64,000 bases of DNA from Eleginops maclovinus (GCF_036324505.1 NC_086366.1:18430927-18494926); one strand, 5' to 3'. Shown: positions 35,192 through 49,900, counted from the first letter of the stretch. The notes: a model not told the origin generated them from the sequence alone. Program-made: numbers and translations.

Positions 35192-35780
35192 AGAAAATGT
35201 TTATAAAATAGGAAAGAAAAAATTCTGCAGTTGAATACATTTATCCAAATGATACAAGCAACATTTACATGAAACCTCAAACAACTTCCAACCACAGGAA
35301 TACAACATTCATGTAACAGTTTAAATCTGAAAACACATTATCATTTCTGCTGACATTTATAAATTTCCCCCAACAGCTAGTAAAATCTACTTGCTTTGAC
35401 CTTCTCCTCTGGCAAAGAAACAGAGAGTTTTAAAACTGAAATGTTTTTTATAGCTACTCTAATGGCTTGGATGTAAAACATTTTATTGTTATCTTAACTT
35501 GCTTTATATCCCTAAAGCAATGCCAAAATGTTAATTTAACACAAACTTACATATTCCAAACGCTTTATTAGACATAGCACACTCAAAATAGATATACATT
35601 CAAAGCACCATTAAATTGTTTATGAGAAAAAGTTTGTTTTTGTCAATTATACCACCTACAGTATATTTAAAGTCACCAGCCTTTTAGGTGTATCACCTGT
35701 ATTAAAACAACTCCAAATCAACCTCTTGGTTTGGTGTCATTTTCTTCTTCTACAACGTCGACTTTCTCATCCGTTCATGC

Positions 35781-38700
35781 TCAGTCTCTTCCTCTCCCCC
35801 TTTTGCCAGCTGGTAATTAAAAAGGAAAAGGATAGAACCATACATGTCAGTCAGTGAATGATGATAATGTTGAATATGAACTTCATTGAAGCTAGGCATC
35901 AAGGCTCTGATCTCATCAGTCCCCACAAGGAAACAATAAGCTCAGCACCGCAGGGAACGGGAAGTGAGGTCAATATCCTGACGCATACAAAAGCGTATAG
36001 ACACTGAGCCTACATGTGGATGCTGCATTGGATGTGAGACTTATAAAATGCTATACAGTTTGAACCGCAGCAGCAGGAGCATTAGCACCATGTAACAGCA
36101 TAGCTTTCACGTGAGCGTTGTGCTGGCAAGCATGGCAGCAAAACAGATAGCAGCCAATTACCTTAATACCTTTGATATTTTGAAAAATATGCTTATTTGT
36201 TTTTTTTGACAAAAGTTAGATGAGACAATTTTTATAAGTGGTATCAATCTGCTCATCTAAATTTCAGCCAAAAAATGAGAAGTTTAAGTGTATTTCCCAA
36301 AAATGTCAAATAAATCCTTTAAGTACACCCACTATGACTGAAGGGATGCATTGGATTTATGCAGAGGAATATGCCACGTGAACAAAAGAGCGGACTCAAG
36401 ATGAGTCTCAACTAGCTCAAAGGCAGCGCTGCTTTTATTACAAATTGCAGCTGTTTCTTTTGGACAAGCTCATTTTCTTTACCTACAACTCTCCTGGAAG
36501 AAGTTCTTCTTGTATTGCCTGCTATAAAGGCAAACAAACATACAGGTCACACATATTTTACGAATTGTTCTTTCCAATCACTGAGATGTACAAACTAATA
36601 AAACTCACCTTGGATAATCCTGGCAATTCTATCACTATCCTCTTCAGTGTTGGTAAGACTTGAAATGTCAGTTCCTGAAGGAAAAAGAAAACATCCCTAA
36701 AGTAAAACTGAATTATTTTAAACAGGAGAGTTGTTCGGTTTGCCTAAATAATAATCAGGTTACATTCTTGTTTTTTCAGCCTTAATATAGCAATGATGAC
36801 AGTCACCTTGTATCTTAACATATAATTAATTGCATTTTATAAGATTTACACATTTATTTCAAGTCCATTTAATCACCGATTACTAACCATAGTATTATGT
36901 TGAGGTCATTTCTTATTTTATAGGTGGGGTTACTTGTAGTAAATGTGTTTGTAGCGACATGAGTTTTACTCACCTTCCAGGGCTATGTTGGTGGTGGCAT
37001 AGCTGCTTGAGAACTGAGGGCCTGCAGACAACAGCATACATGAGTTTTTGAGATGATAGATGATATAATACTACCTACATATTGATTTAACTGAAATATA
37101 TCTACCTTCAATGACCCTGGTGACCTTGGATATAGTGGGCTCCCCTTGGATAACCCTGGTGACCTTGGATATAGTGGGCTCCCCTTGGATAACCCTGGTA
37201 ACCTTGGACATAGTGGGCTCCCCTTGGATAACCCTGGTAACCTTGGACATAGTGGGCTCTCCTTGGATAACCCTGGTAACCTTGGACATAGTGGGCTCTC
37301 CTTGGATAACCCTGGTAACCTTGGTCTTAGAGGGATCCGCTTGAATAACTCTTGTGACTTTAGTCTGATCAGGAACTATAATAGCAAAGAAGAAATGTGT
37401 CATTATAGGCGAGGAGCTTTCCATTTGTAAGCTGGTTTCAAACCAAAACTGACCCTTCACTGGATCAGAAAGGTTTGCTTTAACTAAAATGTGATTCATA
37501 ATGTATTTCTGCCATCTTTTATTTATATTTATTAAATAGTATTCTTGCACTGCTGTTAATGTTTCAACACTATTTATATAGCTGACTGTTACACAATTAT
37601 CCAGAAGCATTAAAGAGATTTCTTCTTTTTCTCTCAGATTATTGTTACTCCAGCTGTCAAATACTGTATGATGTTTGACAAGATGGATTAATAATCAAAA
37701 GTGTTAGTGATTAATCAGTACATGTTTCAACTTAAAAGCAGTAGCCTTCCTATTTATTCTCCAATTCTCTGCATGAAACAGATTTTTATTAATATCATAC
37801 ACTGTGTTATACTTTACTGATTAGGAATCGCATGATGATGATACTCTATAATCACTATTACTGTACCTTCCTGGATGATACGAGTCACGGTCCTCTCTAA
37901 TAAAGACAGGAGATATTAAGCCATTATTGACGGTGAAGAATGTCATAAAAATATAAAACCCAAAATCATCATAATTGTACTACTTACTAATAAATGTAAG
38001 GGGGATTTCCTGATATCTGAATCCTGAAATGTACTGCAAAAAAAGAAAGAAATATTTTACTGCAGATGACACTAACAGCATGGATTCAAGTTGGACCATG
38101 CTCATTTTCAGTGATTGATTACCCTGTAAAATAAAAATAAACCAACTGCTGAGAACATGATAACACCCTTGTTCAAAACCCACGCTTGATGCTTTGAACA
38201 GATTGTTTTTAAGCAGATTCTTGTCTTGTAATTCATGTTGAGTTACATAAATTGTATTTTGGCAGCCAAAGAAGAAATAAAAATAACAAACTTTGAAAAT
38301 GACAACTGGTATTTAATAGGCCTTACAGCTTTATTACAAATAAGTATTTTTTTGATTTGTCACCTTAATCTGCATGTAACTGATGAGCCTCTTCAACAGC
38401 ATGACCCAATCCTGGCTTCCAACAGGGATATCTGAAAGAAAACGCCGGGTGTTAATTGTGGCAGTCAAAAAAAAAACAGTGCAGAGAGTGCGTCATTTCA
38501 TTTCCAGATTGTACCTCCAGGATACAAGACTTGGTTAACAAAGTGAATGACTCCATTTGTGGCCATGATATCAGATTCAGGGACTTGGACAGAGTTCACT
38601 TGCATTGAGCTGTTTGCCTGAAGGAAGTAAAACACAAAATGAAATGATTATTATTTCATTGAATTATTTAAACACATTTAATAGCTTCATACTTAAAGAA

Positions 38701-41700
38701 ACAACAAAGTACATTATACGAATCTTAAAGTATTTGACTAATTGAGTACTGAATTTTTGAATACTTACAAACATCACTTTGAGGTTGCTGCCCTGAAGTG
38801 ACTTCAGAAGATTTGTCACCCCAGACTCCAAACCACCACCAATGAAGATACCATTATTGATGTGATACAAAAGGATGGTTCTGAGTGCATTGGTGTCACC
38901 TGAAAAAAAGATGGCAAACCATTAACTATTAACTTGCGTTCCTTGCTTGTAACGCATTAAAGATAAAAGGACTATATAGAGACATACTCTTTAACAAGGA
39001 CAAATCACTGCTGCTCAAGCCAGCAAAAGCCTTGTCGCTTGGGGCAAAAAGAGTAAAGTCTCCCTCCTGTTTCAGCAGGTCAGTCAAGCCAGCATCTTCC
39101 ATCAGAGACAAAAAGATCCTGCAGCAAAGAGAATAAAAAACAGAGACTATGTTACAAAAAACACTAAGGACGGACATGTTGTAACAACAGCATTTTCTTA
39201 TTACCATATGTGCCATGTGGACTTAATGGAAAGATACAGAAAATTGTGGTTTGATTATTATGCTGCATTTAACTCCAACAGTGTCTTTTCAATAAAAATG
39301 TTCTGTACTTACTTGAACCCTCCGTTTTCTGTCAGAATCTGAAACATAGAGTTTTCGGCTGGTTTCAACAGAGTCCTCATGAGATGAAGGGCCCCATTGC
39401 TTCCTTCTTTACTGCCTCTTATAAGACAGGCATTCTCAATGCACGCAGCCTGGAGAAATAATACACAAGTCAAAGGTATTAATGTTATACCTCAAAGATA
39501 TGGCGATTGAAGGTCAAATAACACAGGTTAAACATAATAAAAAGTACAATAATAATAAATAAATATTAATAAAGACGCTTATGTAATCAACAGATGGAAT
39601 GAATATAGGATGTCTCTCGTGAGACCCAGCAACAATTTTTGGGCACAACTTCAAAGCAGGAGACACACCGTGCGATAGATGAAGACCCTCAGAAATTTTC
39701 CTCCAATAGTTTCCAGGCGCTGACCATTAAACAACTGTCCCAAGACGATTTTACTCTTCAAGATGTGGTTCTCCAGGATGATCTTGAGCAAACTCTGATC
39801 CATGGACATCACCTCATCTGTAAAGGGAATTCATTGTTTTATATTTCCTATAACAGAGTAAACATACCAGCAACATTGTACACTTCCTTCTGATGTATTG
39901 GCTTAAGTAACATAAATGCTTTTTTGTATTCTTCTTATTTTAAACATAATGTAAAACACAAGATCAGCAGCTGCTAAACTAACTGTGATCACAGACATGT
40001 CTGCTGTCAGTCACTTGATTTACTGCACAGTTGATGGACCAAAGTAACCTACACATGTGACATGATTCCTGTTCCTCTTACATCCAGCTGTTGCCAGTGC
40101 ATTCCTCACACCCATTAAAAACCGTGCTCATAAAGGTAAATGTTCTCTGTCGTTCTCGTTGAAAAAACAAATCATCTCAACCCCCTTTGGGTGAAGTCCA
40201 GGAATGTTCTCTGGGGGAGTGGGCATTTAGTTTTTCATGGCATTAAGCTTCTGCAGTGTGCCAAACATATTTATAGTTTCCCTAAAGCTCCATACATTTA
40301 CACATCTATTGACTAATGCCTCAGCATATGAAAGGTAAATAAAAGAACATTTCAAAATACCCCCAATTATTCCAGGATGTGACTAGAAGAGGTGAAGTGG
40401 ATCCAGGCTTTGACTTTAGCCATCCGCTGAATAGGAAACAGAGGGGCATGCTTTATTTAACCACAAGTGTGTTACTCACCATTGAAGACAGTGTTGAGGG
40501 GGGCAAGCAAAGTGTACTCAGCGTCTGACATCATGGAAGCAGAAAGACCTAGCTCAGACACCATGTCTCCAAAGGTTGACTGGGAACTTCCAACCAGTTC
40601 CATCACCTGTTTAGCTTGAGGCGCAGAGGGAACATGAACTCCATTAAAATATGGATTACAGAAAACAATATATGTATTAATGCAGTAAATCAAGTAATCA
40701 TTAATAAGGGGAACATATGCAAGACTAACCTGAGTCTGGCATGAGCACTTGATCAATAAGGTGGATGACACCATTGGTTGTGACAATGTCCTTCTTGAGC
40801 ACCATCTTGATGCCATTGACTGTTAAACTTTCGCCATCACAGCCGATCTCAATGTTGTTGCCCTCCAGGGTCTCGTAGGAGGTGCCAGCCATGATAGCCT
40901 CAGAGCACTGGACAGAGTCCAGGAGGTGGAAATTCAGGAGAGCTGAAAACGCAGGACCAAGTTTTGAATTGTTATGTGGTTGAGGGATATGGGTAGATGT
41001 TTATTTGAGTAGGTTGGTTGACTGCCTTGGCTGTTTTAGGTTCTTTCTCATGTTATGTTGCAGCTGAGGATATGACGTGCTGGGAACCTGAGGAACCTTT
41101 AGATCCCTTGGGTCCTCGAGTGAGTAGGCTTGTGATTTCGTCACAGTTCTGTTTAACTTTGTGTGAAATGGTCTGATCTGGTCTCACAAAGTAAGGCGAA
41201 CTGTGGGCTACTAAATCATTTTGGGATGTTGCCAATTTCACCAGTTTGCTCAATAGAGCAGCTGTTTCTTTCCTCTTGGTGTTGCCTGAATGTTTTGAAT
41301 GAGATTCCCCAGGATTCTCAAAACTTAGAGTCACTGCATATTGAAAGGCTTGAACTTGTTGTAATTAAAGTGGTGCTATTTTTGCAATTTTCTTAATGTA
41401 CTACTTGAATCTTAAGACTTGAATCTTCCGATGTATTTTTATTAGGCTTTAAAAAAACTTTGTCATGCACAGCTTGCCAGATGTGTTTAAGTTCCAGATC
41501 CGTTGTGGCGCCATCTGTTTTGCGTTGGAGGAAGTTGAAACATCACTTTATGGGGGATTAAGCCTAGGAAAAAGGCCGCTAGGGAATCATTGCATTTCTT
41601 TGTCTTAACCTTCATCAATGAATATATATATGGTCCTATTTTCAACCACTGATATAAATATCAGTTTCCTCAATAAATGTTTTAAATGAGTGGTCTTAAG

Positions 41701-44700
41701 AACTAAGCGACAGCTCTGAGAAGAAGAGTCATGTTTACCTTTGAGGACCTCCTTGTCGCCCTGAAGTCTTTCCAACACTTCACTGCCCAGAGTCTCAAAG
41801 GCTTCGTTGGTGGGAGCAAAGAGAGTGAAATGTCCTGGCTGACCCAGCTTCTCCAGCAGACCAGAGTTTTGAGCCACATCCTACATTGTTATAACCAGCA
41901 TAATTACTTTTAGTGAACATCAAAATAAAATATATACAGTTAAAACATTTGCAAAAGCAAGACATTAAAATCTGTTTAAAAAATAAATAGATGTCAAAGT
42001 AATGAAATCACAGATACTCTGCAAGATTTTCAATTCCCTCAAACTCAATGCCAAGACATGTTTAAGTCTATGGGCTTTATTCAATTTTGCAGTTTTTGAA
42101 TTAAGCATATGTTTTTTTCTATATTGCTTTTCAGGCATATATTCCCATTTGAAAACACGTAAATTATGCTGCACTTACTTCAGAATCCTTGTTCTTTAAG
42201 TGCTAAAAATATTTCATCAATGTATGAGTTTACTTACACTCAGGGTTGTCAGATCATCGTCAACCTCAATGACATCCTGGATTGTGTTGCCAACAGCGCT
42301 GATAACTCGGTCAATGACATGCACAACTCCATTGGTGGCAACCTGGTTACCATAGATAATCCTGGCGCAGTTCACAGTCACCACCTGCACATAACATTCA
42401 CATCAATGTTATACCACTAAAGTTGTTCTAGTTGAATGGACTGCTATGATAATACTATATGTTAATACTTACCCCATTGGAGTAATGATTTATTTGGAGA
42501 CCAAGTTCATTGTACATTGAAGTGACTGTCATTCCATTCTTTAAATCTTTGGTCAAGAGGCGTTTGTTGGCCATGTGATAATGGAGAGCGTTGTACAATT
42601 CAATGTTGACATTGCTGACCAGTGCACTTCTCATTGTCTGTAAGGTGAACAGAGGGACATTTTAAAACCTCACAAACAGAAAGCTTCTCCAGATTTTTGT
42701 TTTGTTCTTGACTCACTTCATCCAAAAGCTCCCATGCATCATTGCTGGGGGCAAAGAAGGTAAACGATCCAGATCCCTCAATCTCAGACCTCAGCTTAGA
42801 GATGTCAGAGTATTGTTGGGTTGAGGTGGCCTTCACCACACCCAAGGTGCCATACACATTGTCGATCGGGGCAACTAAGAAATAAAACGCATCAAATAAG
42901 CATTATTAGATGCCTGTCATTGCCCTGCCATTCTTATGAAAGACTTGAAAGAAATATTATTTATGTGTTGACAATATGCTACATCAACCCTTCCTAGTTT
43001 GTTTGGATTAATTTCACACAGCTGCTCTGCAGGTGGAGGAAATGTCCTCATTTAACTTTTAAACATGTACAACATTGTAGCACTGTACCTGCAGGGCATC
43101 CACGAATGCCTTCCAGCTTCATGTACCCTGGGCAGCACTCATAAAGCACAGTCCTGCAGGTGAAAAACATGGATCACAAACAAGGGTATATCTCAATTCA
43201 GTAAAATATCATTTGAAATACTTTTTTCAAGTCTCTTTCAACATAGATGGGAAACATTTTAATGTTTCTAGCTACCATGTTTCAAACTGATCCATCATTC
43301 CACAATCGTTTACTGTGTTCATTGTTACCAGATGTTAGTCATTATCTCCTATATCTCCATTACCCAAATACATCATGTGATCCTACAACTTATGCCAAAA
43401 CCTCATGGAGAGTAGCTTCAAGGACTGCTACCGTTCCAGTAGTAGATTTAAATAACCAAGACCTCCTCTTTGAAGTTGGGCAGTTAGTTTGGACTCTACT
43501 TGGCCTTTGGTTAACCTCAGACACACTAACATTGCATGCCTAGAGAACCTGCAGTGTTTAAAGTTGAGGTTTATGTTATGTTGGTTGACACAGAGAAAAA
43601 GGGTTTGATTGTATTTATAAAACACTGTTGAATTAAACTGAAAACATCATTCAATTATCACCAGAGTTTTAGACATTTTTTGAAAGACTTTTATGATTTA
43701 CAGAACAATATTTGTGATTTATAAAATATAAAATATATATGTATATTTATTGATGTAAAACCTTTAGGAATACCTTTCTGCTTTCTACGCACTGTAAACA
43801 GTTTTGGACGCTGTAGCCTGAGTAGGATAGTAAAGCTGCAGCTGCTACATATAAATATGCCAAATCAGTACCCCTTGCGTCAGCGGGTTTAGACATGTTG
43901 GAACTATTTCATTGTTTCCAGCTCTTAGAAAAACAGACATTTGCAGATGAACATTTGACCTCAAATAACTAACAGATATGCAACAATAAAAATACACCAC
44001 AGATATATATTAGTGGTTAACAAAACCATATGCGTCCAGAGTTGGCTGGGCACTTTGGAATGCCAAGTTTTTATTGTTAGAAAACTATAACAAATAAGTT
44101 GCTTCTTCCCCCCTGTGATTAAATAATCAACACAAATGTTTAGAACATTATCAAGTTGTTGTTTTTCTTTCTCAAGATTGTTAGCTTACAAATGGCATGA
44201 TGTAACACATTGCAAAACATTTGATTGTGTTCAAAGTTTATAGGAACACTTCAGGAGTGTCATCAGTGGTTTCCTACACCAGGAAAAGCTCCATATGTGC
44301 ACCATGTGTAGTTCAAAATGGACATAGTGACTTTGGCCTCAAAATCTTAACTGGATGAATGATCAGAAAACTTATATAACCATTGTGAATAGTTGCTCTT
44401 GGGCAAAAACCTACAGTAGTGGAATTCGAAACCCTTCAATAAAAGCATTAAGATTTAAGTTAAAACATATGTCAACTGTCTCAGACAGGGTACAGACCCA
44501 GACATCTTGGGTCATGGCAAACTGCACTCCTTGAACAACTATAATTTAATCGAATGGAGTCGGAGGGACTGGGATGAGTCAGCAAAACCCTCGCTACATT
44601 GCTTTCCCACACAGAGGGATCATGGTGTTGGAAACTTTTGACTTGTCAGCATCTCTATAAAATAACTGTTCCACATAGATCAAGAACACTTTCCAAAACA

Positions 44701-46839
44701 AAAAAGGTTTTATGTGGCTTTATTCCAATTCAACCCATCACTAATAGGCAGTTTGGTTGTAAAGAGTTTTCTTTGAGACAGAGCTGCTTTGTAAGCAGAA
44801 TCATTTTATATTATTCTGGGTGGCCAAATCAAGTTATAAACTAGCAGTAAGTTAGCCTTAATTATGATATATGTTCAAGATGGTACTATTATTTAACTTC
44901 TTAGGTACAGTAGGAGATATCTCATGTATTATCATACATCACATTATATCCAAAATGTAACCTTCAATGAAATTAAGTCTTATTTAATATATTGTATATA
45001 AAGGTCCTTGCTCTGACTTCCTAAATCAGAGAAATCGATAATGTCAAAGGTTTGTATTCTTCCAAAGGCAAAATTTACAGCTGTTTTTAAATCAGTTCCC
45101 GTGCAATGTACGCTGATTGACAGAATTATACATATAATTGAACTGAAACCCCTTTTTAAGTTGTTATTGTGTTTATGAAATTGTGGGAAACATCTTCGGG
45201 GCCTGCAGAATAAAGGGTGGGAGGAAAGATGGGAGGGTTATACTGTAGATTGGGTTTGGTAAGGTAAGATGATCTATGTCTCGATAACTAATGTGTCAAC
45301 TAATATAAATATTAATGCTTCCAATGCAGAGGTTCTTTGTGAAAAGTTTGCTTAGCGCAAACTGGAATCTCTTTTATAGTACCTTTGGTATTGCTTCCAG
45401 TAGCCCATTGCATCAGTTTACCATTTAAATGTAACTTTGACATCATATTTTTCTTTGATTCCTATGCGTCCTATGTCAGACTTTCATTGAAATACAAAGT
45501 TTGATGAGCAGCGTGTATTTGGTATTATTAATGTGAAGAAGCCAGGTCTATTTGGAGTACTGAGACTTAATGTACTGTATGTGTTTGTGGTTGGGAGAGA
45601 GGGATGGGAACTATAAAAGAGGCATTGCTTTGATCCATGTTTGAACCAAAAAGTGCTGAGGGGACTGGAACAAAAAGAGGTTGACAAGAATGATTGAAAA
45701 CAAATGAATTGATATTTTTTCGTTCATCAATATAGCCATCATTTTGCAGCCACATCATATACTGCAATCAGAGGTTCACCACTCTGGCTTTCAAGGACGA
45801 ACGGGCTTCCAAGGTTATAAAAACCCTAACATTAGGTTTAAAGGATCAAATAGGACAGTCTCCAAAACAAAGAATTCAGGGCTGCCTCCACAAATGTGTT
45901 TTTCCTTTTAAGCGGTGGATTTGTTCAAAGTAAGATAACAGATGTCTGTCTCTATGGAAACATTAAAGTTTCCATGAAAACCCTTAAAAAAGCAGGCACG
46001 AAATACAGTATTCATGCAGGGTTTTCAACTGATGTTCAGGTTAAACTTGTCAGTCATTTAATTTGCTTGTACTTTAATCTTTAAACAGAATAGGCATCTT
46101 GTCATATTGGAAACTTGAAACAACACTCACGCTTTCTTTCCACAGATAGACCCGCGGTACCAATTACGACAAGTGCTGAAGTACTTCTTCTTGGTCCCCA
46201 TGACTTGTTGGAGTGCGCAGACATTGGGTCTGATGAGAATTGAGGGTGAATTAATATTGGCAGGTAACATGGGAAAATATTCTTTGGAAATGGAAATAAT
46301 CCACATGCAAAAGTTAAAAACAGCCTTGCTGGGAAAGACACTCTCCCTTGCTGCTTTTGAGACAACACAGGCAAACATAAATAATTATCACAACATCTGC
46401 TACTGCTGACTGAGATGATGATATTGGTTTTTCAGTCATTTGAAATAAACTATAACACTGCTGGTTTACTCCTTTACAAAGTGAGATGTAATATCATACA
46501 TGAGCTATGTAAGTGAAACTATTGTGACTGAAACACAATATAGCAGATTCACAGAAAAACAGAACAGACATACATGCAGAAATAAAATGAATAACTGATG
46601 TGTTTAATGCTCAAGGCAAATTAATAATGTATGCAGTGTAATCAAACATGGTATCACAAGGGTGTTCAAAAATAAATAATCCAACTATCATATAACTATA
46701 ATGAAAAATATGAATCTTACCCTTCTTTTCTTGCCCTGATGCGACTATGGGCAACTATCTTGTCATAAGCTGAAGAGTCAGCCTTGTCGAATGCAGAAAG
46801 CACAAAAAGTGCAAAGGCAGCTACAAAAAGGAGCTTCAT
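35781..46839 (-). CDS. postn: Periostin
   Basis: The 22 coding exons (minus) are 46839-46721, 46229-46131, 43153-43089, 42874-42717, 42637-42473, 42384-42238, 41880-41739, 40942-40730, 40614-40480, 39817-39669, 39449-39313, 39118-38988, 38899-38769, 38617-38515, 38431-38364, 38033-37988, 37896-37867, 37375-37106, 37021-36974, 36674-36609, 36518-36483 and 35809-35781. They join in one frame as 2487 nt, 828 aa (human about 836). A signal peptide ([17 protein letters not shown]) and an EMI domain ([26 protein letters not shown]) precede four FAS1 domains with [15 protein letters not shown] motifs ([49 protein letters not shown]). The C-terminal region carries a tandem 13-residue repeat, two short KVTRVIQ-like exons and a basic end (GKRGRGRD). 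Periostin is a secreted matricellular protein that binds integrins and collagen in fins, bone, ligament and heart valve. The last few small exons are the least certain. Confidence 0.95.
37106..37361 (-). repeat. 39-bp tandem coding repeat in periostin (six full units plus one partial)
   Basis: Within one 270-base exon, 39-base units encode [13 protein letters not shown] or [13 protein letters not shown]. In transcript order there is one divergent unit (ending ADPSKT), three 'MS' units, two 'IS' units, and a final KVTRVIE cut by the donor. The internal units are nearly identical at DNA level, so they arose recently or are homogenised. The repeat length is a multiple of three, so copy-number changes keep the frame. 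Confidence 0.97.
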
Positions 46840-46897
46840 CCTTGATTTCTCAGCTAGCCCCTCCAGACAGATTATGGGAGCAGACTCAGAGTGGGAG

Positions 46898-46905
46898 TTT
46901 ATATA
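46898..46905 (-). promoter_or_regulatory. POSTN TATA box
   Basis: On the minus strand TATATAAA lies 59-66 bases upstream of the periostin ATG, which would place transcription start near 46870 with a short 5' UTR of about 30-35 bases. An E-box (CACATG) lies immediately upstream at about 46906-46911. Bhlh regulation of periostin (for example by Twist) is reported in mammals; here it is only inferred from the motif. Confidence 0.65.
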
Positions 46906-46919
46906 CCACATGTCTCACC

Positions 46920-49900
46920 CCCCACTCAAGGAGGATGGCAACATTTTGTGCATGCATAGACCACCCAGAACTTTTGTTCATTTGTATATACCAAGCCTTT
47001 TCATTTCTTGTTGGTGATTAAAATGGATTATAGTGGATTATTTCACGTATTAAATAATTTACTGGGGTTATTAACAAACAAAATGGGAACACCATCACAT
47101 TCATAAAATGCTTTTTTAGTCTGACAATTGTCTTAAATGCACATTTAAAAGGCACACATATTTAAATGCATTGCTAAAAAAAGGTTGTTATGTTAAAACA
47201 TTCAAAATGTGTTTATTCCACTTGTTTTAATACATTTATCCACATGACAGCCATAGCACAGACTTTTACTTGGGGAAGATTGCATTGAATTCAAAATAAA
47301 GCAAATAACCAGGACAGATTACCTCACTTTTGTTATTTGATATATATTTAAATGGAAAATCTCCAAATGAAAGTGTAACAGATGTCTTAAATGAGTACCC
47401 TTCTGAGTGTTCTGCTACAAAATATCTTTGCACATTTCTTTGAGAACTGAACATGAGCATCACATAAAGAGACACACAAAATGAGCAGATGGTACACATA
47501 ATCCAAATTCATCTTGTCTGTTACTGTGTGTCACTTATTTGGACTGCAAACAAAGAACAATTGCATAATCTAACTGAATAAATCTTTCAGAGTGTAGTTT
47601 GCTCCACCTAGTGGTGGTAGGGAGTGCAGGCAGTCAGTCGCACGTCACTTTCTTTCATGGATAATATTTGTATGTAATCATTATTACATTGGACAGAGAA
47701 TAATTACTGAGGTTAGTTTGTATTTTAAATATTGAAAATGCCATATAATGCCAACAACCGGACAATCCAACCATAATGTTAGTTTAAAGTATAGTTTCTG
47801 TTTTAAATCCAATAAACCTGAGTTTGTGAGAACTAACAGGACACAGACATTTTTACTTTCATGTTAGCAATTGTATCTTGGCTACAACTACAGACAAACA
47901 CTAAGTTAACAGTGTGTGAATTGGCTCACATGCACAAAATCAAACCCCAGATTTGTTAAAAAGAATTATAAGGTGCAAATTACAAACAGCGTGAGCATAC
48001 CTGTGTCATGCATTACTTTGCAATTTTCTATTATATACAGTATATTTGGTACATTACTAACAACCAAAATGACCCATGGCATCAAAGATTATAAGCTCTT
48101 AACGTGCAGCTGTTGTTAAGCTTTACCAGTGGGTGATGTTGCTGATAGCATACCCAAGTGGCTTTACTTACACCAGACAATCTACCACATGTTGCTAAAC
48201 CTCCAGGCCAAGAAAGTAATCTCCTCCATGCCAACTTGGATGGCAATGGATGGTGAAATCATTAAAAAAATATCCTAACCCAGGATCAAAACTCAGCACA
48301 CATCCAACAGAGAACCAGTGCCTTTGCTAATGCTTGTATACAGTATGTGCAGACTGAACCACCGTTGATAATGATACTTTGAAAGCTGTAAGCTTCTTAT
48401 GAACTTGATTAGTCAAGACCTTTAGAAAAACATTTGCACATAAAATCTCAGAAAGACTGGAATAAATTAACTTTACAATCACAACATTCCAAGGAGCAGC
48501 CAATTTTGGAACAGAAGACTCTTCACTCACTTTCAGGGAAAATATATATTCAGATGAATTTGCTGCAGTGATAATAAAATGCAGCATGCTTTTACAATTT
48601 TAATCTGAACGCTCTCTATTGAGATACTTTCATAAATGATCACAAGCACAAACACACACATTCTGAAGGACAACATGTGTTACATAGATTAGAAAAAGTA
48701 GCTACATTTCATCCTAACATACAGTTTATTCTCTTTGTGTCTTGGTAGTATTCTTCTTTAAGTTGAAATAAAAGGTAAAATCTAATTTGAGTGTGCTTTC
48801 CAGATATACACATACTACAACAATCTGCAGATAAGCTTTCTAAAGTTAGAGGATTTGTGCTCATCTGCTATGGTTAACAGGAATCTAAAGACTTCATGCT
48901 CCAAAGTGTTGGCAGCTTCAAGATATAAAAGGTGTAGAGTTGATAATCTGGGCAAATACAGTATATAAGTGTCCTAACTTTAAAAGCACAACACCAATAA
49001 CTGATAATTTACTGCTTTTATAATACATTATAACCATTAGGTATAGCTGTAATATAGTATTTACTGTAACACAAATAATGTTATTGATTGTAGATTAAAA
49101 ACGAGAGCAATTTTTCTGAATACAGCTTCCATGGCAAGTTCCGCACAGGTTTTCCTATATTTTTACATTTTCTGCCTTTTATCGATAACACAGACAGCAA
49201 AGGTGGAGTGAGACGGGACAACATGCAGAAAAGGCACATGGGCCGGAGTTTAACCGTGGCTGCTGCAGGGCTGATTGGCCCCACTAGGGGTTTATCTATT
49301 TTAAACGTAACTTATGGGGGAGGGTGTGAAGTCTCTATACAGTGATTTATTGTTTAAATATCCACAATTCAATAGTAGTTAAAACAAAACATAAACTAAA
49401 TATCTAATTCAGCAAGAATGGGGAGGTGACCGGCACATTCTGAAGTTCTTATAAGTACTGGAAAAGAAGACGTAGAAAGTCTTTAAATGTCAACGTTTTA
49501 AACTCCCTATCTAGTTGGTAATGACATCAAAATCAACAAGCAGAATTGCCCCTTTCAGAGTTATGTTTGACTATCCTTAGATCATTATTAGCTTATGTAT
49601 TTGCATGATACAGCTTTGTAATATTACAAGTGGAGCTAGTTTTAACAAATTCATAAAGTTTGGGACTGTAGGACATCATATTTGATGTGCTCATTAACTG
49701 TTTGTTAAAACTTTCAAATTAACTGACTTACTCTTAATATAACATATCACTGATCTTTGTTATGAAATTAAGTACAGCAATGCCTGCTGTTTGAAAAGCT
49801 ACAGTCAGTTGACAGGCAATATATGTATAAGGTATTAAACGAGCAATCAAAAAGTCATTTTATCAAGGAGGAGTAGCAGAACTTGGCATAATGTTAGTCC

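Noticed and set aside
37106..37361. A CRISPR-like array suggested by regular 39-bp repeats
   Set aside because: There are no unique spacers; the repeats are coding, contiguous and in frame within periostin.
37071..37610. The periostin repeat region as a separate 179-aa protein starting in the intron
   Set aside because: Acceptor and donor sites at 37375 and 37106 define an in-phase exon; the rest of that frame is intron.
41053..41334. A 93-codon minus-strand frame inside the POSTN intron between the exons at 41739 and 40942
   Set aside because: No splice signals fit the periostin phase, no FAS1 similarity, and no family recognised; the flanking exons join correctly without it.
43247..43543. 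A 98-codon plus-strand frame in POSTN intron 2
   Set aside because: Compositionally ordinary intron sequence with no motif or splice support; a chance frame.
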